Source: Moorena sp. SIO3H5 (GTDB lineage Bacteria > Cyanobacteriota > Cyanobacteriia > Cyanobacteriales > Coleofasciculaceae). From it: a stretch of 48,811 nt of DNA. The stretch's first letter is position 1; every line of letters starts with the position of its first letter. Positions 33,658 through 42,927 of the stretch are shown here, in pieces. Location: contig NZ_JAAHHS010000028.1 of the NCBI RefSeq assembly GCF_010692395.1, positions 1 through 48,811 of the forward strand, written 5' to 3'. Made by a program: the position numbers and the translations under genes. Under the pieces are notes generated by a model. It was not told the DNA's origin. It saw only the letters and a program-made list of their open reading frames with translations, and did no database searches.

Positions 33658-35037
33658 ATGCTTTCTAAAGTTAAAAATATGAAAATTGAAACCATTAAAA
33701 TTAATCAATTCACCATTCACGAGCATCATTTGGACATTATCTATGGTGCAGATAACTTCAACTTTTCAACTAAAGTGTTTTACCATGATGTATCCTTCAG
33801 TTTACTGGCCAGCAAATATTCTCAAGCAGTAATTAATCAAATCGCTGCTTATATTGCCTTATTCGAGGGCATGAAACTGAGTTCACTATTTCCCAAATAC
33901 TATGATATTAACCTTGTCGCTGAAAATTTAAGTCAGCCAGTGTTAGAGCTATTTGCCAAGATCTATCAAGGAGTCTTTGGTCAACATTGGTATGAAAACA
34001 ATATAACCGACTACCCTGGTCCTGAACTTATCTATTCACAAGGTAGCTTAAGCAATAGCAAACCCACCTCTATATTTGGCGATAACTCTACCGTACTTGC
34101 AGGCTGTGGTGGTGGTAAAGATAGTATTGTAGCTATGAAAATGCTACAAGAAGCAGATGTTCCATTTGCCTCAATGCAATACTCCCACAGTGTTTATGGC
34201 AAAGCCGATATCCAACACAATTTAATTTCGGGAGTCCTAGAATACGTCACCCCCCTTAAAAAGCATAAAATTTCTATCTACGATGACTTTATTGACTATC
34301 CCTTTCTTCAGCTATATTTCCCAGATAATTCAGGAATTACCGTTCCAGAAACTCCTGTCTCTATCTTTGAATCCTTACCTCTAATGCTGAATGAGGGATA
34401 CAATTACTTGGCATTAGCCCATGAAAAAAGTGCCAATACTGGTAATTTATTCTGGGAAAAACTAGGTAAAGAAGTCAACCATCAATGGGGAAAAGGCTAC
34501 GAAGCCGAAAAAGAGTTGAATGAATTCATTCAAGCAAATCTCTTATCTAATTTCTCGTATTTCAGTATTTTGCAGCCCATCTATGACTTCCGCATCTTCA
34601 AACATCTAGCCAAATATCCCGAGGTGCTGCCTAAAATCCACTCCTGCAATATTCAAAAACCTTGGTGCAAGAAATGTCCCAAGTGTGCTTATGTATGGCT
34701 AGGTTTGATGGCTGTCTTCGAGCCAGCATCTGTAGATGCAGTGTTTGGCTCCAATTTGTTTGATGATGATGACTTACTACCTATTTTCAGAGAAATGATC
34801 GGACTAGCTGAACATACACCCTTTGAATGTATTGGTGAAATAGATGAAAGTCGATTAGCAATGAAACAGTGTTTAGAAAAAGGTTTGTCTGGCAAAGCCC
34901 TAGAGATATTCAAACATGAAGTTTTAGTAGACAGTTCAATTGATTGGCAAAAACTTGAACAAAAGTATGACCGAGTATATGACACGGAACATGCTATTCC
35001 CGATTGGATATTTAGTAAGATTAGAGGGCAACTTTAA
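33658..35037 (+). CDS. MurL-like peptide glutamate epimerase
   Basis: A 459-residue protein resembling MurL, the ATP-dependent epimerase that converts the terminal L-Glu of UDP-MurNAc-L-Ala-L-Glu to D-Glu in Xanthomonas-type bacteria. Visible: an N-terminal beta segment (IETIKINQFTIHEHHLDIIYG), the ATP-binding P-loop-like TVLAGCGGGKDSIVAM, the block HEKSANTGNLFWEKLGKEVNHQ, FSYFSILQPIYD and the Cys-rich WCKKCPKCAYVWLGL. All are in the order seen in MurL. Cyanobacteria normally make D-Glu with MurI, so this could be a natural-product epimerase acting on a peptide or amino acid. The ATG at 33679 is an alternative start. Confidence 0.65.
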   Translation: MLSKVKNMKIETIKINQFTIHEHHLDIIYGADNFNFSTKVFYHDVSFSLLASKYSQAVINQIAAYIALFEGMKLSSLFPKYYDINLVAENLSQPVLELFAKIYQGVFGQHWYENNITDYPGPELIYSQGSLSNSKPTSIFGDNSTVLAGCGGGKDSIVAMKMLQEADVPFASMQYSHSVYGKADIQHNLISGVLEYVTPLKKHKISIYDDFIDYPFLQLYFPDNSGITVPETPVSIFESLPLMLNEGYNYLALAHEKSANTGNLFWEKLGKEVNHQWGKGYEAEKELNEFIQANLLSNFSYFSILQPIYDFRIFKHLAKYPEVLPKIHSCNIQKPWCKKCPKCAYVWLGLMAVFEPASVDAVFGSNLFDDDDLLPIFREMIGLAEHTPFECIGEIDESRLAMKQCLEKGLSGKALEIFKHEVLVDSSIDWQKLEQKYDRVYDTEHAIPDWIFSKIRGQL

Positions 35038-35160
35038 GTTTAAAAGCCAAGGAGCAAGTCATCAGACCAACTCCTATTGGGAGCAGTCGAGGGGGACGAT
35101 TACTTGCCTCCCCCTCAATTAAATCTGGACTTGCCGGTTGCCCTTGTAACCTGAAAAAAT

Positions 35161-36324
35161 TTACAACAACCCAGCAAAATGTAGCGGTCCACTACCACTA
35201 ATCAACTCCAACAGTAAAGCAATAAACCCAATCATAGCCAGACGACCATTCCAAACTTCTGCTGCTGTAGTCATGCCCCACTCCCAGCGCTCGGGAGGGT
35301 AGATTTTGACTGTCTCTGGGGGACGAATGACCTCAGAGAGTTGACGGCTGGGTGATTCGAGAGCGTCAACTACCAAATTTGTCAAAGACTCAATAAATAG
35401 GGGATGGGTATTGAGGGCTGGTACCCGCTCAAAGTGCTTAATCCCTGATTCTTCTGCTATTTCTCGATACTCAATGTCGATTTCCTGGAGGGTTTCGATA
35501 TGTTCCGATACAAAACTAATCGGGACTACCAGCAAATCTTGAGTATTCTTAGCTCCGAGTTCTTGCAACGCATCTTCAGTGTAGGGTTGGAGCCATTCTA
35601 CCGGACCAACCCGACTTTGATAGGCCAGAGTATGGGGATTGGGGCGGTTGAGGGTTTTCATAATTAAGGAAGTGCAATCCTCAATTTCTCGCTGGTAGGG
35701 GTCTCCAGCTTCTGTGACATAGCTGATGGGTACACCGTGAGCACTGAAGAAGATATGAACTTGATCAGGATTAGAAAACTTATCGAGTTCCTGAGCAATT
35801 AAGTCAGCCATGGCTTGGAGGTATTGTGGCTGCTGGTACCAGGAGGTAATGACTGTGTGTTCAATCTTGCTCAGGTCTGGGTCTTCTGTCCACAGATTTT
35901 CTAGCAGACGGAAGCTAGAACCACTGGTGCTGATCGAAAATTGGGGATAAAGCGGTAAAATGACTAAGCGTTCGATCCCATCGGCTTTGATAGTTGCGAT
36001 CGCTTCTTCTGTGAAAGGATGCCAGTAACGCATTCCTACATATACACTGACCTCTTGCCCTTTTGTTTGCAAATGTTCCTGGAGGGCTTCGGCCTGGGCG
36101 TCTGTAATCTTCCGTAGAGGGGAACCACCACCAATTTGCTTGTAGTTCTCCTGGGAGATCTTAGCACGCTTAGTGGAGATTAGCCAAGCCAGGGGTTTTT
36201 GCAGCCACGGAAAAGGCAGGCGAATAATTTCCGGGTCAGAAAACAGGTTGAATAGAAAGGGACGAACATCCTTTAACTGATCTGGCCCACCTAGATTAAG
36301 CAATAATACCCCAACACGACCCAT
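35161..36324 (-). CDS. hemH: Ferrochelatase with chlorophyll-binding-like tail
   Basis: Inserts Fe(II) into protoporphyrin IX to make haem. The body has [13 protein letters not shown], the motif IFFSAHGVP with the catalytic His, and [16 protein letters not shown]. After about residue 350 a hydrophobic CAB domain follows, with [20 protein letters not shown] and a membrane segment [14 protein letters not shown]. This form is typical of cyanobacteria and plastids. The GTG at 36333 is an earlier possible start, but the ATG at 36324 gives the normal N terminus MGRVGVLL. Membrane-linked at the thylakoid. Confidence 0.93.
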   Translation of the reverse strand: MGRVGVLLLNLGGPDQLKDVRPFLFNLFSDPEIIRLPFPWLQKPLAWLISTKRAKISQENYKQIGGGSPLRKITDAQAEALQEHLQTKGQEVSVYVGMRYWHPFTEEAIATIKADGIERLVILPLYPQFSISTSGSSFRLLENLWTEDPDLSKIEHTVITSWYQQPQYLQAMADLIAQELDKFSNPDQVHIFFSAHGVPISYVTEAGDPYQREIEDCTSLIMKTLNRPNPHTLAYQSRVGPVEWLQPYTEDALQELGAKNTQDLLVVPISFVSEHIETLQEIDIEYREIAEESGIKHFERVPALNTHPLFIESLTNLVVDALESPSRQLSEVIRPPETVKIYPPERWEWGMTTAAEVWNGRLAMIGFIALLLELISGSGPLHFAGLL

Positions 36325-36431
36325 AGTTAACACAGCTTCCCATAACTTTTATATTTGTTACTGATTTTAACAATATATTTTTTAACTTAAATTTGCAACA
36401 AGAAACACAGATCTTTACGAAGGAGTGAGTA

Positions 36432-37058
36432 GTGGCAACAGTTCTTAGAGCTTGGAGTTATCAGTACCAATGGCTGTACGATAGTATTTCCCGGATCGCG
36501 GCTTTGAGCGTAGGTGGAGAGAGACGATTCCGCCAGCTACCGTTACAGGGCTTAACAATTCATTCAGGAACCAAAGTGCTAGATCTCTGTTGCGGCAGTG
36601 GTCAGGCCACCCAGTTCTTGGTGGAATTGTCTGAGGATGTCACAGGCTTAGATATTTCGCCACTATCCCTAGAGCGAGCACAACGGAATGTTCCCCAAGC
36701 CAAGTATGTAGAGGGCTTGGCTGAACAGATGCCATTTCCAGATGCTCAATTTGATCTAGTTCACACCAGCGCAGCACTCCATGAAATGACCCCTGAGGTG
36801 TTGCAGCAGATTATTCAGGAGGTTCACCGGGTGCTTAAACCAGGAGGAGTGTTTACCCTGGTGGATTTGCACAAGCCAACTAATGTTTTGTTTTGGCCAG
36901 GGTTAGCGGTATTTATGTGGTTGTTTGAGACCCAGACAGCTTGGCAATTACTAGAGACTGACTTGGTCAAGGTGCTTGAGGAAGTGGGGTTTAAGGTATG
37001 CGATCGCTCCTTGTACGCAGGTGGTAGTTTACAGGTTATTCAGGTAACGAAAGGGTAA
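36432..37058 (+). CDS. UbiE-like class I methyltransferase
   Basis: A 208-residue methyltransferase with VLDLCCGSGQATQFL as SAM motif, VTGLDISPLSLERAQRN, and the motif VLKPGGVFTLVDL. The N terminus AWSYQYQWLYDSISRIAALS resembles cyanobacterial methyltransferases near the MenG/UbiE group. It begins with GTG at 36432, 8 bp after AAGGAG, which fits a GTG start. Divergent from hemH. Substrate unknown. Confidence 0.82.
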   Translation: MATVLRAWSYQYQWLYDSISRIAALSVGGERRFRQLPLQGLTIHSGTKVLDLCCGSGQATQFLVELSEDVTGLDISPLSLERAQRNVPQAKYVEGLAEQMPFPDAQFDLVHTSAALHEMTPEVLQQIIQEVHRVLKPGGVFTLVDLHKPTNVLFWPGLAVFMWLFETQTAWQLLETDLVKVLEEVGFKVCDRSLYAGGSLQVIQVTKG

Positions 37059-37132
37059 AGGTAAGCCTATGCCCTACGTGCATAGGCTGATGGATGAATG
37101 TTTATGGGTAAAGGCCATCTGATATATAGCCT

Positions 37133-38122
37133 TCAACTATACAGCCCACCTACATATTCCCCATAACCGTTGTAAAGTAGGGTGGGTCGTCTGTCCCAGG
37201 ATAAGTTTGGACCGCTACTGATGAATTTTTCTGTAGCTTGTGACCATCTGGGGTGAGGCTTATTGGGGTTAACATTTGCCTCAAAGTCATATTCATAGGA
37301 ATTAATAGTATTCCAGTAAGTAGCTGGCTGGTTAGCTAAAAACTCGACTTTAACTATAGATTTTGCTCCTTTAAAACCATATTTCCAGGGCACTACCATG
37401 CGAATAGGAGCACCATGCTGTTTGGGTAATAGATGACCGTAAATGCCAATAGCAAAAAATGCTAGTTCGTTAGCCATTTCCTCAACACTTAGACTTTCCG
37501 TATAAGGCCAAGGTAAGGAACCAAGGTGTATACCTGGACCAGTAGTAATTTTGCGGTCATAATAGGAGGTAAATCGCACAAATTTAGCCTCTGAAGTAGG
37601 TTCTACTGCTTTCATCAGCGCTTTCATGGGAAATCCGATCCACGGTAGCACCATTGACCACGCCTCTACACAGCGGAAGCGATAGATCCGCTCTTCGATG
37701 GGAAATTTAGTTTGGAGATCATCTAGGTCATAGGTTTGGGGATTTTTGACTAATCCGGTCACCTCTAGCTTCCAGTCTTTGGTTGGTAAATTTTGGGCTG
37801 CTTGCCAGATCGATTTACTGCCGCCAAATTCATAAAAATTGTTGTACTGTCCAGCGAGATCCTGATCAGTGATGGGTCTGTCAACACTGGCAAAAGCTGG
37901 ATTGGTTGCTAAGGATTTGAACTTGGGTTGATTTAGGGTTTCCACAAAAGCTTTGTCTGAGGCAGAAGAGGAAGCTTGACAACCAAGAATTGAGAGCATT
38001 CCAGTGCCTAGGCTGGCACCAACTAAATTTTTGAGAAAGCGACGTCGGTTAGAATAAGCCGTTTCTGAGGTGACTTGTTGCTCTGGCAGTTCCCAGGACT
38101 TTCGTACACGAATGATGGTCAT
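37133..38122 (-). CDS. msrP: Protein-methionine-sulfoxide reductase catalytic subunit MsrP
   Basis: Molybdopterin enzyme that reduces methionine sulfoxide in exported proteins. A Tat signal is clear (NRRRFLKNLVGASLGTGMLS). The molybdenum-binding Cys lies in YRFRCVEAWSMVLPWIGFP; GAPIRMVVPWKYGFKGAKS is the conserved end of the cofactor site. Length 329 is typical. The usual membrane haem partner MsrQ is not adjacent. Confidence 0.88.
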   Translation of the reverse strand: MTIIRVRKSWELPEQQVTSETAYSNRRRFLKNLVGASLGTGMLSILGCQASSSASDKAFVETLNQPKFKSLATNPAFASVDRPITDQDLAGQYNNFYEFGGSKSIWQAAQNLPTKDWKLEVTGLVKNPQTYDLDDLQTKFPIEERIYRFRCVEAWSMVLPWIGFPMKALMKAVEPTSEAKFVRFTSYYDRKITTGPGIHLGSLPWPYTESLSVEEMANELAFFAIGIYGHLLPKQHGAPIRMVVPWKYGFKGAKSIVKVEFLANQPATYWNTINSYEYDFEANVNPNKPHPRWSQATEKFISSGPNLSWDRRPTLLYNGYGEYVGGLYS

Positions 38123-38405
38123 AAAGTAAGTGATATTGTTGACGGTGAGCTTTTAACAGTCAGCCTAAACAGGCTAGTCGAGCTTATAGCTGGCAAGGGT
38201 AGCTTTTCAAGTAGCCCCTTGACTGATAGCGCCAGTTAAAAGATTCAGTTATGCTTGTGCCAAGTCTAGTTAATAACTAGAGTTAAAATTACTACCCGTT
38301 ATTTTTTTTTATAAGGATCTATTCGGATGCCAGATTAATCTCATGACTACTAAAATAAAAATAAATAAATAAAATAAGGTAAATAAAAAAACCAGGAGAA
38401 AGCTG
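38123..38405. other. Divergent intergenic region
   Basis: It lies between msrP and a plus-strand gene. The last part is very AT-rich and ends with AGGAGAAAGCTG, a good ribosome-binding site for the ATG at 38406. No other feature was recognised. Confidence 0.5.
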
Positions 38406-38780
38406 ATGATCCGTAAAACACTAGTTATAGTAGGAATCGGCTGGATAGTTGTGGGATTGGTACCTCTTGCCTATGCTCAGTCAGGAGCGCAGTCTAGTGA
38501 GCCAAGCGATTCAGTAACCTTGTCTGGTGACACCCTCCGCCAAGTTAATGGTCGCACGGTCTCAGATGATTATGGCACCTTTTTCCCAACATCACTAGAG
38601 CTGGAGGAAACGGAAGGCTTAGGTAACAATTTACAGCCTAAGTTCAAGGTTGGTTCAAGGGACGATGTAGACATAGTTTTTGGGGATGTCATCCAGCAGG
38701 AAGAACTTAATGTGTTTCCTCAATCCTCAACTACTCGCAATACTCAAAAAGTCCAGTTGGCGGTTCCACTTAGAGAGTAA
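38406..38780 (+). CDS. Secreted hypothetical protein
   Basis: A 124-residue protein with a signal peptide (residues 1-24: KTLVIVGIGWIVVGLVPLAYA) and a Ser/Thr/Asp-rich mature part (SDSVTLSGDTLRQVNGRTVS, TFFPTSLELEETEGLG). Family not recognised. AGGAG seven bases upstream supports the start. It is convergent with pdxA. Confidence 0.65.
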   Translation: MIRKTLVIVGIGWIVVGLVPLAYAQSGAQSSEPSDSVTLSGDTLRQVNGRTVSDDYGTFFPTSLELEETEGLGNNLQPKFKVGSRDDVDIVFGDVIQQEELNVFPQSSTTRNTQKVQLAVPLRE

Positions 38781-38800
38781 AGGTTGAGTACAGGTTTTTT

Positions 38801-39934
38801 CTAAGCACTGATAGCTAAACGGTTACTCAACCTCTGGTTGACCAGTTCAGTAGCCAGCCTAATTGCAGCCTTCATGCTAGTAGCGTTAGCAATGCCAAGA
38901 CCGGCAATATCAAATGCTGTGCCATGATCAGGAGAAGTGCGCACAAAGGGTAAACCGATGGTAGTATTGATCGCTCGGTCAAATGCCATAAGTTTGACAG
39001 GAATTAAGCCCTGGTCATGATAGAGTGCCAAATAAGCATCATGAGCATGATGAGCGTGTTGGTGGTGGTTGCCGTACCAAGCCTGACCAGGTTTTACCCA
39101 AAGCGTGTCAGGAGGTATTGGTCCATCTAATTGGATAGTCGGGCGTTGCTGGCGCTCTTTCTCTAGCCAGGGAATCAGCCAATCTTGTTCTTCACAACCT
39201 AGCTGACCCTGCTCACCACTATGAGGATTTAACCCAGAAATCGCGATTCGAGGTTTCTTGATACCAAAATCACTAGCCAAGCAGGCGATTAGTAAGTCTA
39301 GTTTACTCCCCATCAATGATGGCGTTAAGGTGTTTGGTACTTGACTTAAAGGAATATGTGTGGTAGCTAAAAGTGTACGTAGCACCCAACCACTATGGGG
39401 CGATCGCGCTACGAATAGCATCCCAAATTGTTTGACACCAGAGTACTGGGCTAGCACTTCAGTTTGACCAGGATAATTATGCCCTGCTGCTTTCCAGAGA
39501 GACTTGGCAATGGGTGCGGTCACAATAGCATCAAACTCACCACGTTGGGTGAGTGCGATCGCATTTTCGAGATACAGAAAACTAAGAGCACCACTAGCAG
39601 CATTACCAACACCTGGGGTTATTTGAGGCTGTTGTCCATAATCCAACTCAATGTCAATTATTGATAATGTCTCTGGGGAAGCTAAAGTAGCTACATCTTC
39701 AACCCCCTGCTGACGTAGCTGGGTGTAAGCCCCATTTAAGAGGTACCGACTGCCAATCACCGTTATCTCACAATTGCTAGTGACTTGGGAATCTGCCAAT
39801 GCCTTGAGGACAACTTCTGGTCCAATGCCTGCTGGATCTCCCAAGGTCACTGCTAACCGAGGACGCCTTGGTGGTGAGTTAAGTTTTCCTGTCAAAGACA
39901 TGTTCTGATGGTTTGTTGACAAGTCTGACATCAT
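38801..39934 (-). CDS. pdxA: 4-hydroxythreonine-4-phosphate dehydrogenase
   Basis: NAD-dependent enzyme of pyridoxal-5'-phosphate synthesis. It oxidises 4-phosphohydroxy-L-threonine to 2-amino-3-oxo-4-(phosphooxy)butyrate. Family landmarks: [27 protein letters not shown], a metal His in LATTHIP, another in [11 protein letters not shown] and the end [14 protein letters not shown]. Its 377 residues are longer than bacterial homologues mainly because of the N-terminal extension of about 25 residues. Its ATG overlaps by 4 bp the stop of the weak upstream frame at 39931-40245. Confidence 0.92.
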   Translation of the reverse strand: MMSDLSTNHQNMSLTGKLNSPPRRPRLAVTLGDPAGIGPEVVLKALADSQVTSNCEITVIGSRYLLNGAYTQLRQQGVEDVATLASPETLSIIDIELDYGQQPQITPGVGNAASGALSFLYLENAIALTQRGEFDAIVTAPIAKSLWKAAGHNYPGQTEVLAQYSGVKQFGMLFVARSPHSGWVLRTLLATTHIPLSQVPNTLTPSLMGSKLDLLIACLASDFGIKKPRIAISGLNPHSGEQGQLGCEEQDWLIPWLEKERQQRPTIQLDGPIPPDTLWVKPGQAWYGNHHQHAHHAHDAYLALYHDQGLIPVKLMAFDRAINTTIGLPFVRTSPDHGTAFDIAGLGIANATSMKAAIRLATELVNQRLSNRLAISA

Positions 39935-40245
39935 TCCTGAACACTCCCGGCTCCTAACCCCTTTGCTGAAATAGTCTTGCTCAGGATTTCCATAGGATTG
40001 CTATATTCTGGCACCCTAGTCATGATACCTTGTAACAAAAGTACATAGGAGATCATAAAACTAATGGGTACAGAAATTTTCAATGCAGCGTTTTTGTCCT
40101 TCACCTTGATTCTTGTGGGTTTGGGCTTAGGCTTCTTATTACTCAAAATCCAGGGAGTGTCAGAATAGTTTCTAGTGAATGGGTTATGGGGTAACGGCTG
40201 TGGGGTTTGGTAAAGAATTCTTTCACAGTTTTCTTCCAAATCCAT
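39931..40245 (-). CDS. Doubtful hypothetical frame upstream of pdxA
   Basis: A possible 105-residue product from the ATG at 40245, with a basic Pro/Lys stretch ([18 protein letters not shown]) and one membrane-like segment ([16 protein letters not shown]). It overlaps the pdxA start by 4 bp, as coupled genes do. The frame runs on upstream to 40422, which would overlap the divergent ycf39 start, so a longer form is unlikely. No homology is recognised and coding character is weak. Confidence 0.35.
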   Translation of the reverse strand: MDLEENCERILYQTPQPLPHNPFTRNYSDTPWILSNKKPKPKPTRIKVKDKNAALKISVPISFMISYVLLLQGIMTRVPEYSNPMEILSKTISAKGLGAGSVQE

Positions 40246-40390
40246 GACTGATGCTGTCGCCCGCCTCAACCCATTCTCCCACACCCCTAACCGTGGGCAA
40301 AGTCTATCGAATACCAGAAAAATGAGAGATCGACGAAATTTCTGATAGAATCTTATAGAAACTTTAAGATTCCTTACTAAAATTACTATA

Positions 40391-41368
40391 ATGAACTTGT
40401 TGGTCGTCGGTGCAACTGGCACCTTAGGAAGACAGGTGGTTCGTCGTGCACTGGACGAGGATCATCAGGTACGCTGTCTTGTACGCAGTCCACGCAAAGC
40501 CTCTTTCCTAAAAGAATGGGGAGCCGAACTAGTACAAGGAGACCTCTGTGTTCCAGAAACCCTACCAAAAGCCCTGGAAGGGATCACAGCTGTCATTGAT
40601 GCGGCAACATCGAGACCAACAGATTCTCTGACCATCAGACAGGTAGACTGGGAAGGGAAAGTTGCCCTAATTCAAGCTTCTGTAGCTGCTGGTATAGAAA
40701 GATATGTCTTTTTCTCAATTCTGGGAAGTGAGAATTTTCCTCATGTCCCACTGATGGAAATAAAACACTGTACAGAACTATTTCTGGCAGAATCAGGATT
40801 GCCATACACAATCTTGAAACCAAGTGGTTTTATGCAAGGCTTAATTGGTCAGTATGCCATCCCGATTTTGGATGGACAGGCGGTTTGGATTACAGGAGAA
40901 ACCTCTCCCATCGCCTATATGAACACCCAGGATATTGCTAAGTTTGGCATTCGTGCTCTTGAAGTTCCAGAAACAGTAAATCAGACATTCCCGGTTGTGG
41001 GAACCAGAGCCTTTAGTACCTACGAAATCATTAACCTGTGTGAGCGGTTGTCCGGTAAAGATGCTAAAATAGCCCGACTCCCAATAAATTTTTTGCGGGG
41101 TATGCGGCGATTCGTGAGATTTTTTCAGTGGGGCTGGAATGTGGCAGACCGGCTTGCCTTTACTGAGGTGCTAGTGAGCGGGAAACCTCTGGATGCACCG
41201 ATGGAGAAGGTATACGAGGTATTTGGCCTAGACCCTAAGGAAACCACAACTTTGGAAGAATATCTGCAAGAATACTTTAACCGGATTATGAATAAGCTCA
41301 AAGAAATCGATTACGAGAAGGCTAAGAAGAAGTCTAAGAAGAGGACTCCTTTTAAATCTAAATCCTAG
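40391..41368 (+). CDS. ycf39: Ycf39-type NAD(P)-binding protein
   Basis: A 325-residue atypical short-chain dehydrogenase-like protein. In cyanobacteria Ycf39 works with HliD and chlorophyll synthase in early assembly of photosystem II. The Rossmann motif is LLVVGATGTLGRQVVRRAL, followed by VRCLVRSPRKASFLKEWGA and ELVQGDLCVPETL; a typical SDR TVIDAATSRPTD-like region follows. The C terminus is Lys-rich. It begins with ATG at 40391. Confidence 0.88.
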   Translation: MNLLVVGATGTLGRQVVRRALDEDHQVRCLVRSPRKASFLKEWGAELVQGDLCVPETLPKALEGITAVIDAATSRPTDSLTIRQVDWEGKVALIQASVAAGIERYVFFSILGSENFPHVPLMEIKHCTELFLAESGLPYTILKPSGFMQGLIGQYAIPILDGQAVWITGETSPIAYMNTQDIAKFGIRALEVPETVNQTFPVVGTRAFSTYEIINLCERLSGKDAKIARLPINFLRGMRRFVRFFQWGWNVADRLAFTEVLVSGKPLDAPMEKVYEVFGLDPKETTTLEEYLQEYFNRIMNKLKEIDYEKAKKKSKKRTPFKSKS

Positions 41369-41575
41369 ATATTTCCTGGAAAATCGATAAGCGCGAGGTT
41401 TTGGGGAGCCAGTGCAGCAAAAGTGCTTCTCTACCGGGCTTCCAAGGTGCGGATGCTAGCTTGAGCACACAGCCGGTCCCCATAGCGCAACTGGATCAAG
41501 ACAGTACCTGATTAAATCACAATCGTCCATGATCTTCGGTGATAATTTAATCCAAGTAGTTCAAGACGGGGACTG

Positions 41576-42499
41576 GTGAGTATACCAAAAGCAGGCATTA
41601 TCTACAACGACCTTAAACCAATGGCTTGTAGCGTTGCTGAAGAGTTGCACAACCAATTGAGGACTGCGGGTTGGGAAGTGTGTATGGCGACAGGGGTTGG
41701 GGGAATTCTGGGTTATTCGAGTCCTGAATCACCAGTGTGTCATACACCGATGGACAAACTAGCCCCCCCTGGTTTTGATGACCAGATGGCTTTCGCCATT
41801 GTATTGGGGGGAGATGGTACAGTACTAGCGGCTTTTCGCCAAGTGGCTCCCCAAGGGATTCCTGTGCTAACCGTGAATACAGGTCACATGGGTTTCTTGA
41901 CAGAGACCTATGTCAATCAGTTGCCTTCTGTCTTGGAACAGGTCATGGCACAAGAGTATGTTATAGAAGAACGGTCGATGCTTTCTGTGCAGATCCTGCG
42001 AGATGAGAGGATTTGGTGGGAGGCACTTTGTTTAAATGAAATGGTATTGCACCGGGAACCGTTGACGAGTATGTGCCATTTTGAGGTACAAATAGGACAT
42101 CACGCACCAGTGGATATTGCAGCTGATGGTATTATTGTCTCAACACCCACTGGCTCTACTGCCTATTCTCTAAGTGCTGGAGGACCAGTATTAACTCCTG
42201 AGGTGCCGGTGTTGCAACTGTTGCCCATCTGTCCCCATTCTTTGGCATCTCGGGCATTAGTCTTTGCTGACACAGAGCAATTAACTATTTTTCCCGCTAC
42301 TCCCAATTCGATGGTGATGGTAGTTGATGGCAATGGTGGTTGCTACGTAATACCAGAAGATAAAATAAAAGTTAAGCGATCGCCTTACTCCGCTCGATTT
42401 ATCCGTTTGCAACCACCAGAGTTTTTCAGAGTTTTGCGAGAAAAGTTAGGGTGGGGGTTGCCGCACATTGCTAAACCGACCTCTGTGGAGTTGCCTTAG
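41576..42499 (+). CDS. nadK: NAD kinase
   Basis: Phosphorylates NAD to NADP. The motifs are [39 protein letters not shown] and IPICPHSL-type (here [14 protein letters not shown]). The 307 residues match the second-type cyanobacterial NAD kinase length. GTG at 41576 is the start, with GACGGGGA just upstream as a possible ribosome-binding site; no ATG gives a better N terminus. Confidence 0.9.
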   Translation: MSIPKAGIIYNDLKPMACSVAEELHNQLRTAGWEVCMATGVGGILGYSSPESPVCHTPMDKLAPPGFDDQMAFAIVLGGDGTVLAAFRQVAPQGIPVLTVNTGHMGFLTETYVNQLPSVLEQVMAQEYVIEERSMLSVQILRDERIWWEALCLNEMVLHREPLTSMCHFEVQIGHHAPVDIAADGIIVSTPTGSTAYSLSAGGPVLTPEVPVLQLLPICPHSLASRALVFADTEQLTIFPATPNSMVMVVDGNGGCYVIPEDKIKVKRSPYSARFIRLQPPEFFRVLREKLGWGLPHIAKPTSVELP

Positions 42500-42927
42500 A
42501 CCGATTGTTCCTCTCAATCGAGAATATTGGTGGAAAATTTTCCTAAGCTCGCTGTGTCAATTTACCCTCATCAGTCTAAATTAAGAATTAAACAGCCATG
42601 CAGCGCGTGAAGGGGGTTAGGCAGAAGTGTCAAAAAAGGTGATTGCTGCCTGTTGGTTAAGATAAACACGATTAGCTGGAATCAACTAACCATCGGGGTT
42701 TCCTGAACGTGTTGCTCCAAAGTTGTATTCATAACCTACCACCATGACTCTCGATCTGGTAGTTTCTGGTGGTGTGTGGTGGTGTCCGATATCCATGTGG
42801 ATGTAATCGGTGAAACGCAACTTTGGATCAGGGGGGCTTGTGCAACCTTTGCCCCGGTAAGATAGGAGTATCCACCAGCAACTGGCTATTCACGGTCGGT
42901 ACTTAGGCAATCAACCCAAACTATTCT
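42500..42927. other. 428-bp intergenic region
   Basis: Nothing firmly recognisable. It has a short tract with ACCACCATGACTC and TGGTGGTGTGTGGTGGTG that can pair imperfectly (about 42738-42784). Promoter of the following gene not assigned. Confidence 0.4.

Noticed and set aside
40246..40422. Upstream extension of the frame before pdxA
   Set aside because: It would overlap the divergent ycf39 start and reads through what looks like promoter DNA; only the part from 40245 was kept, at low confidence.
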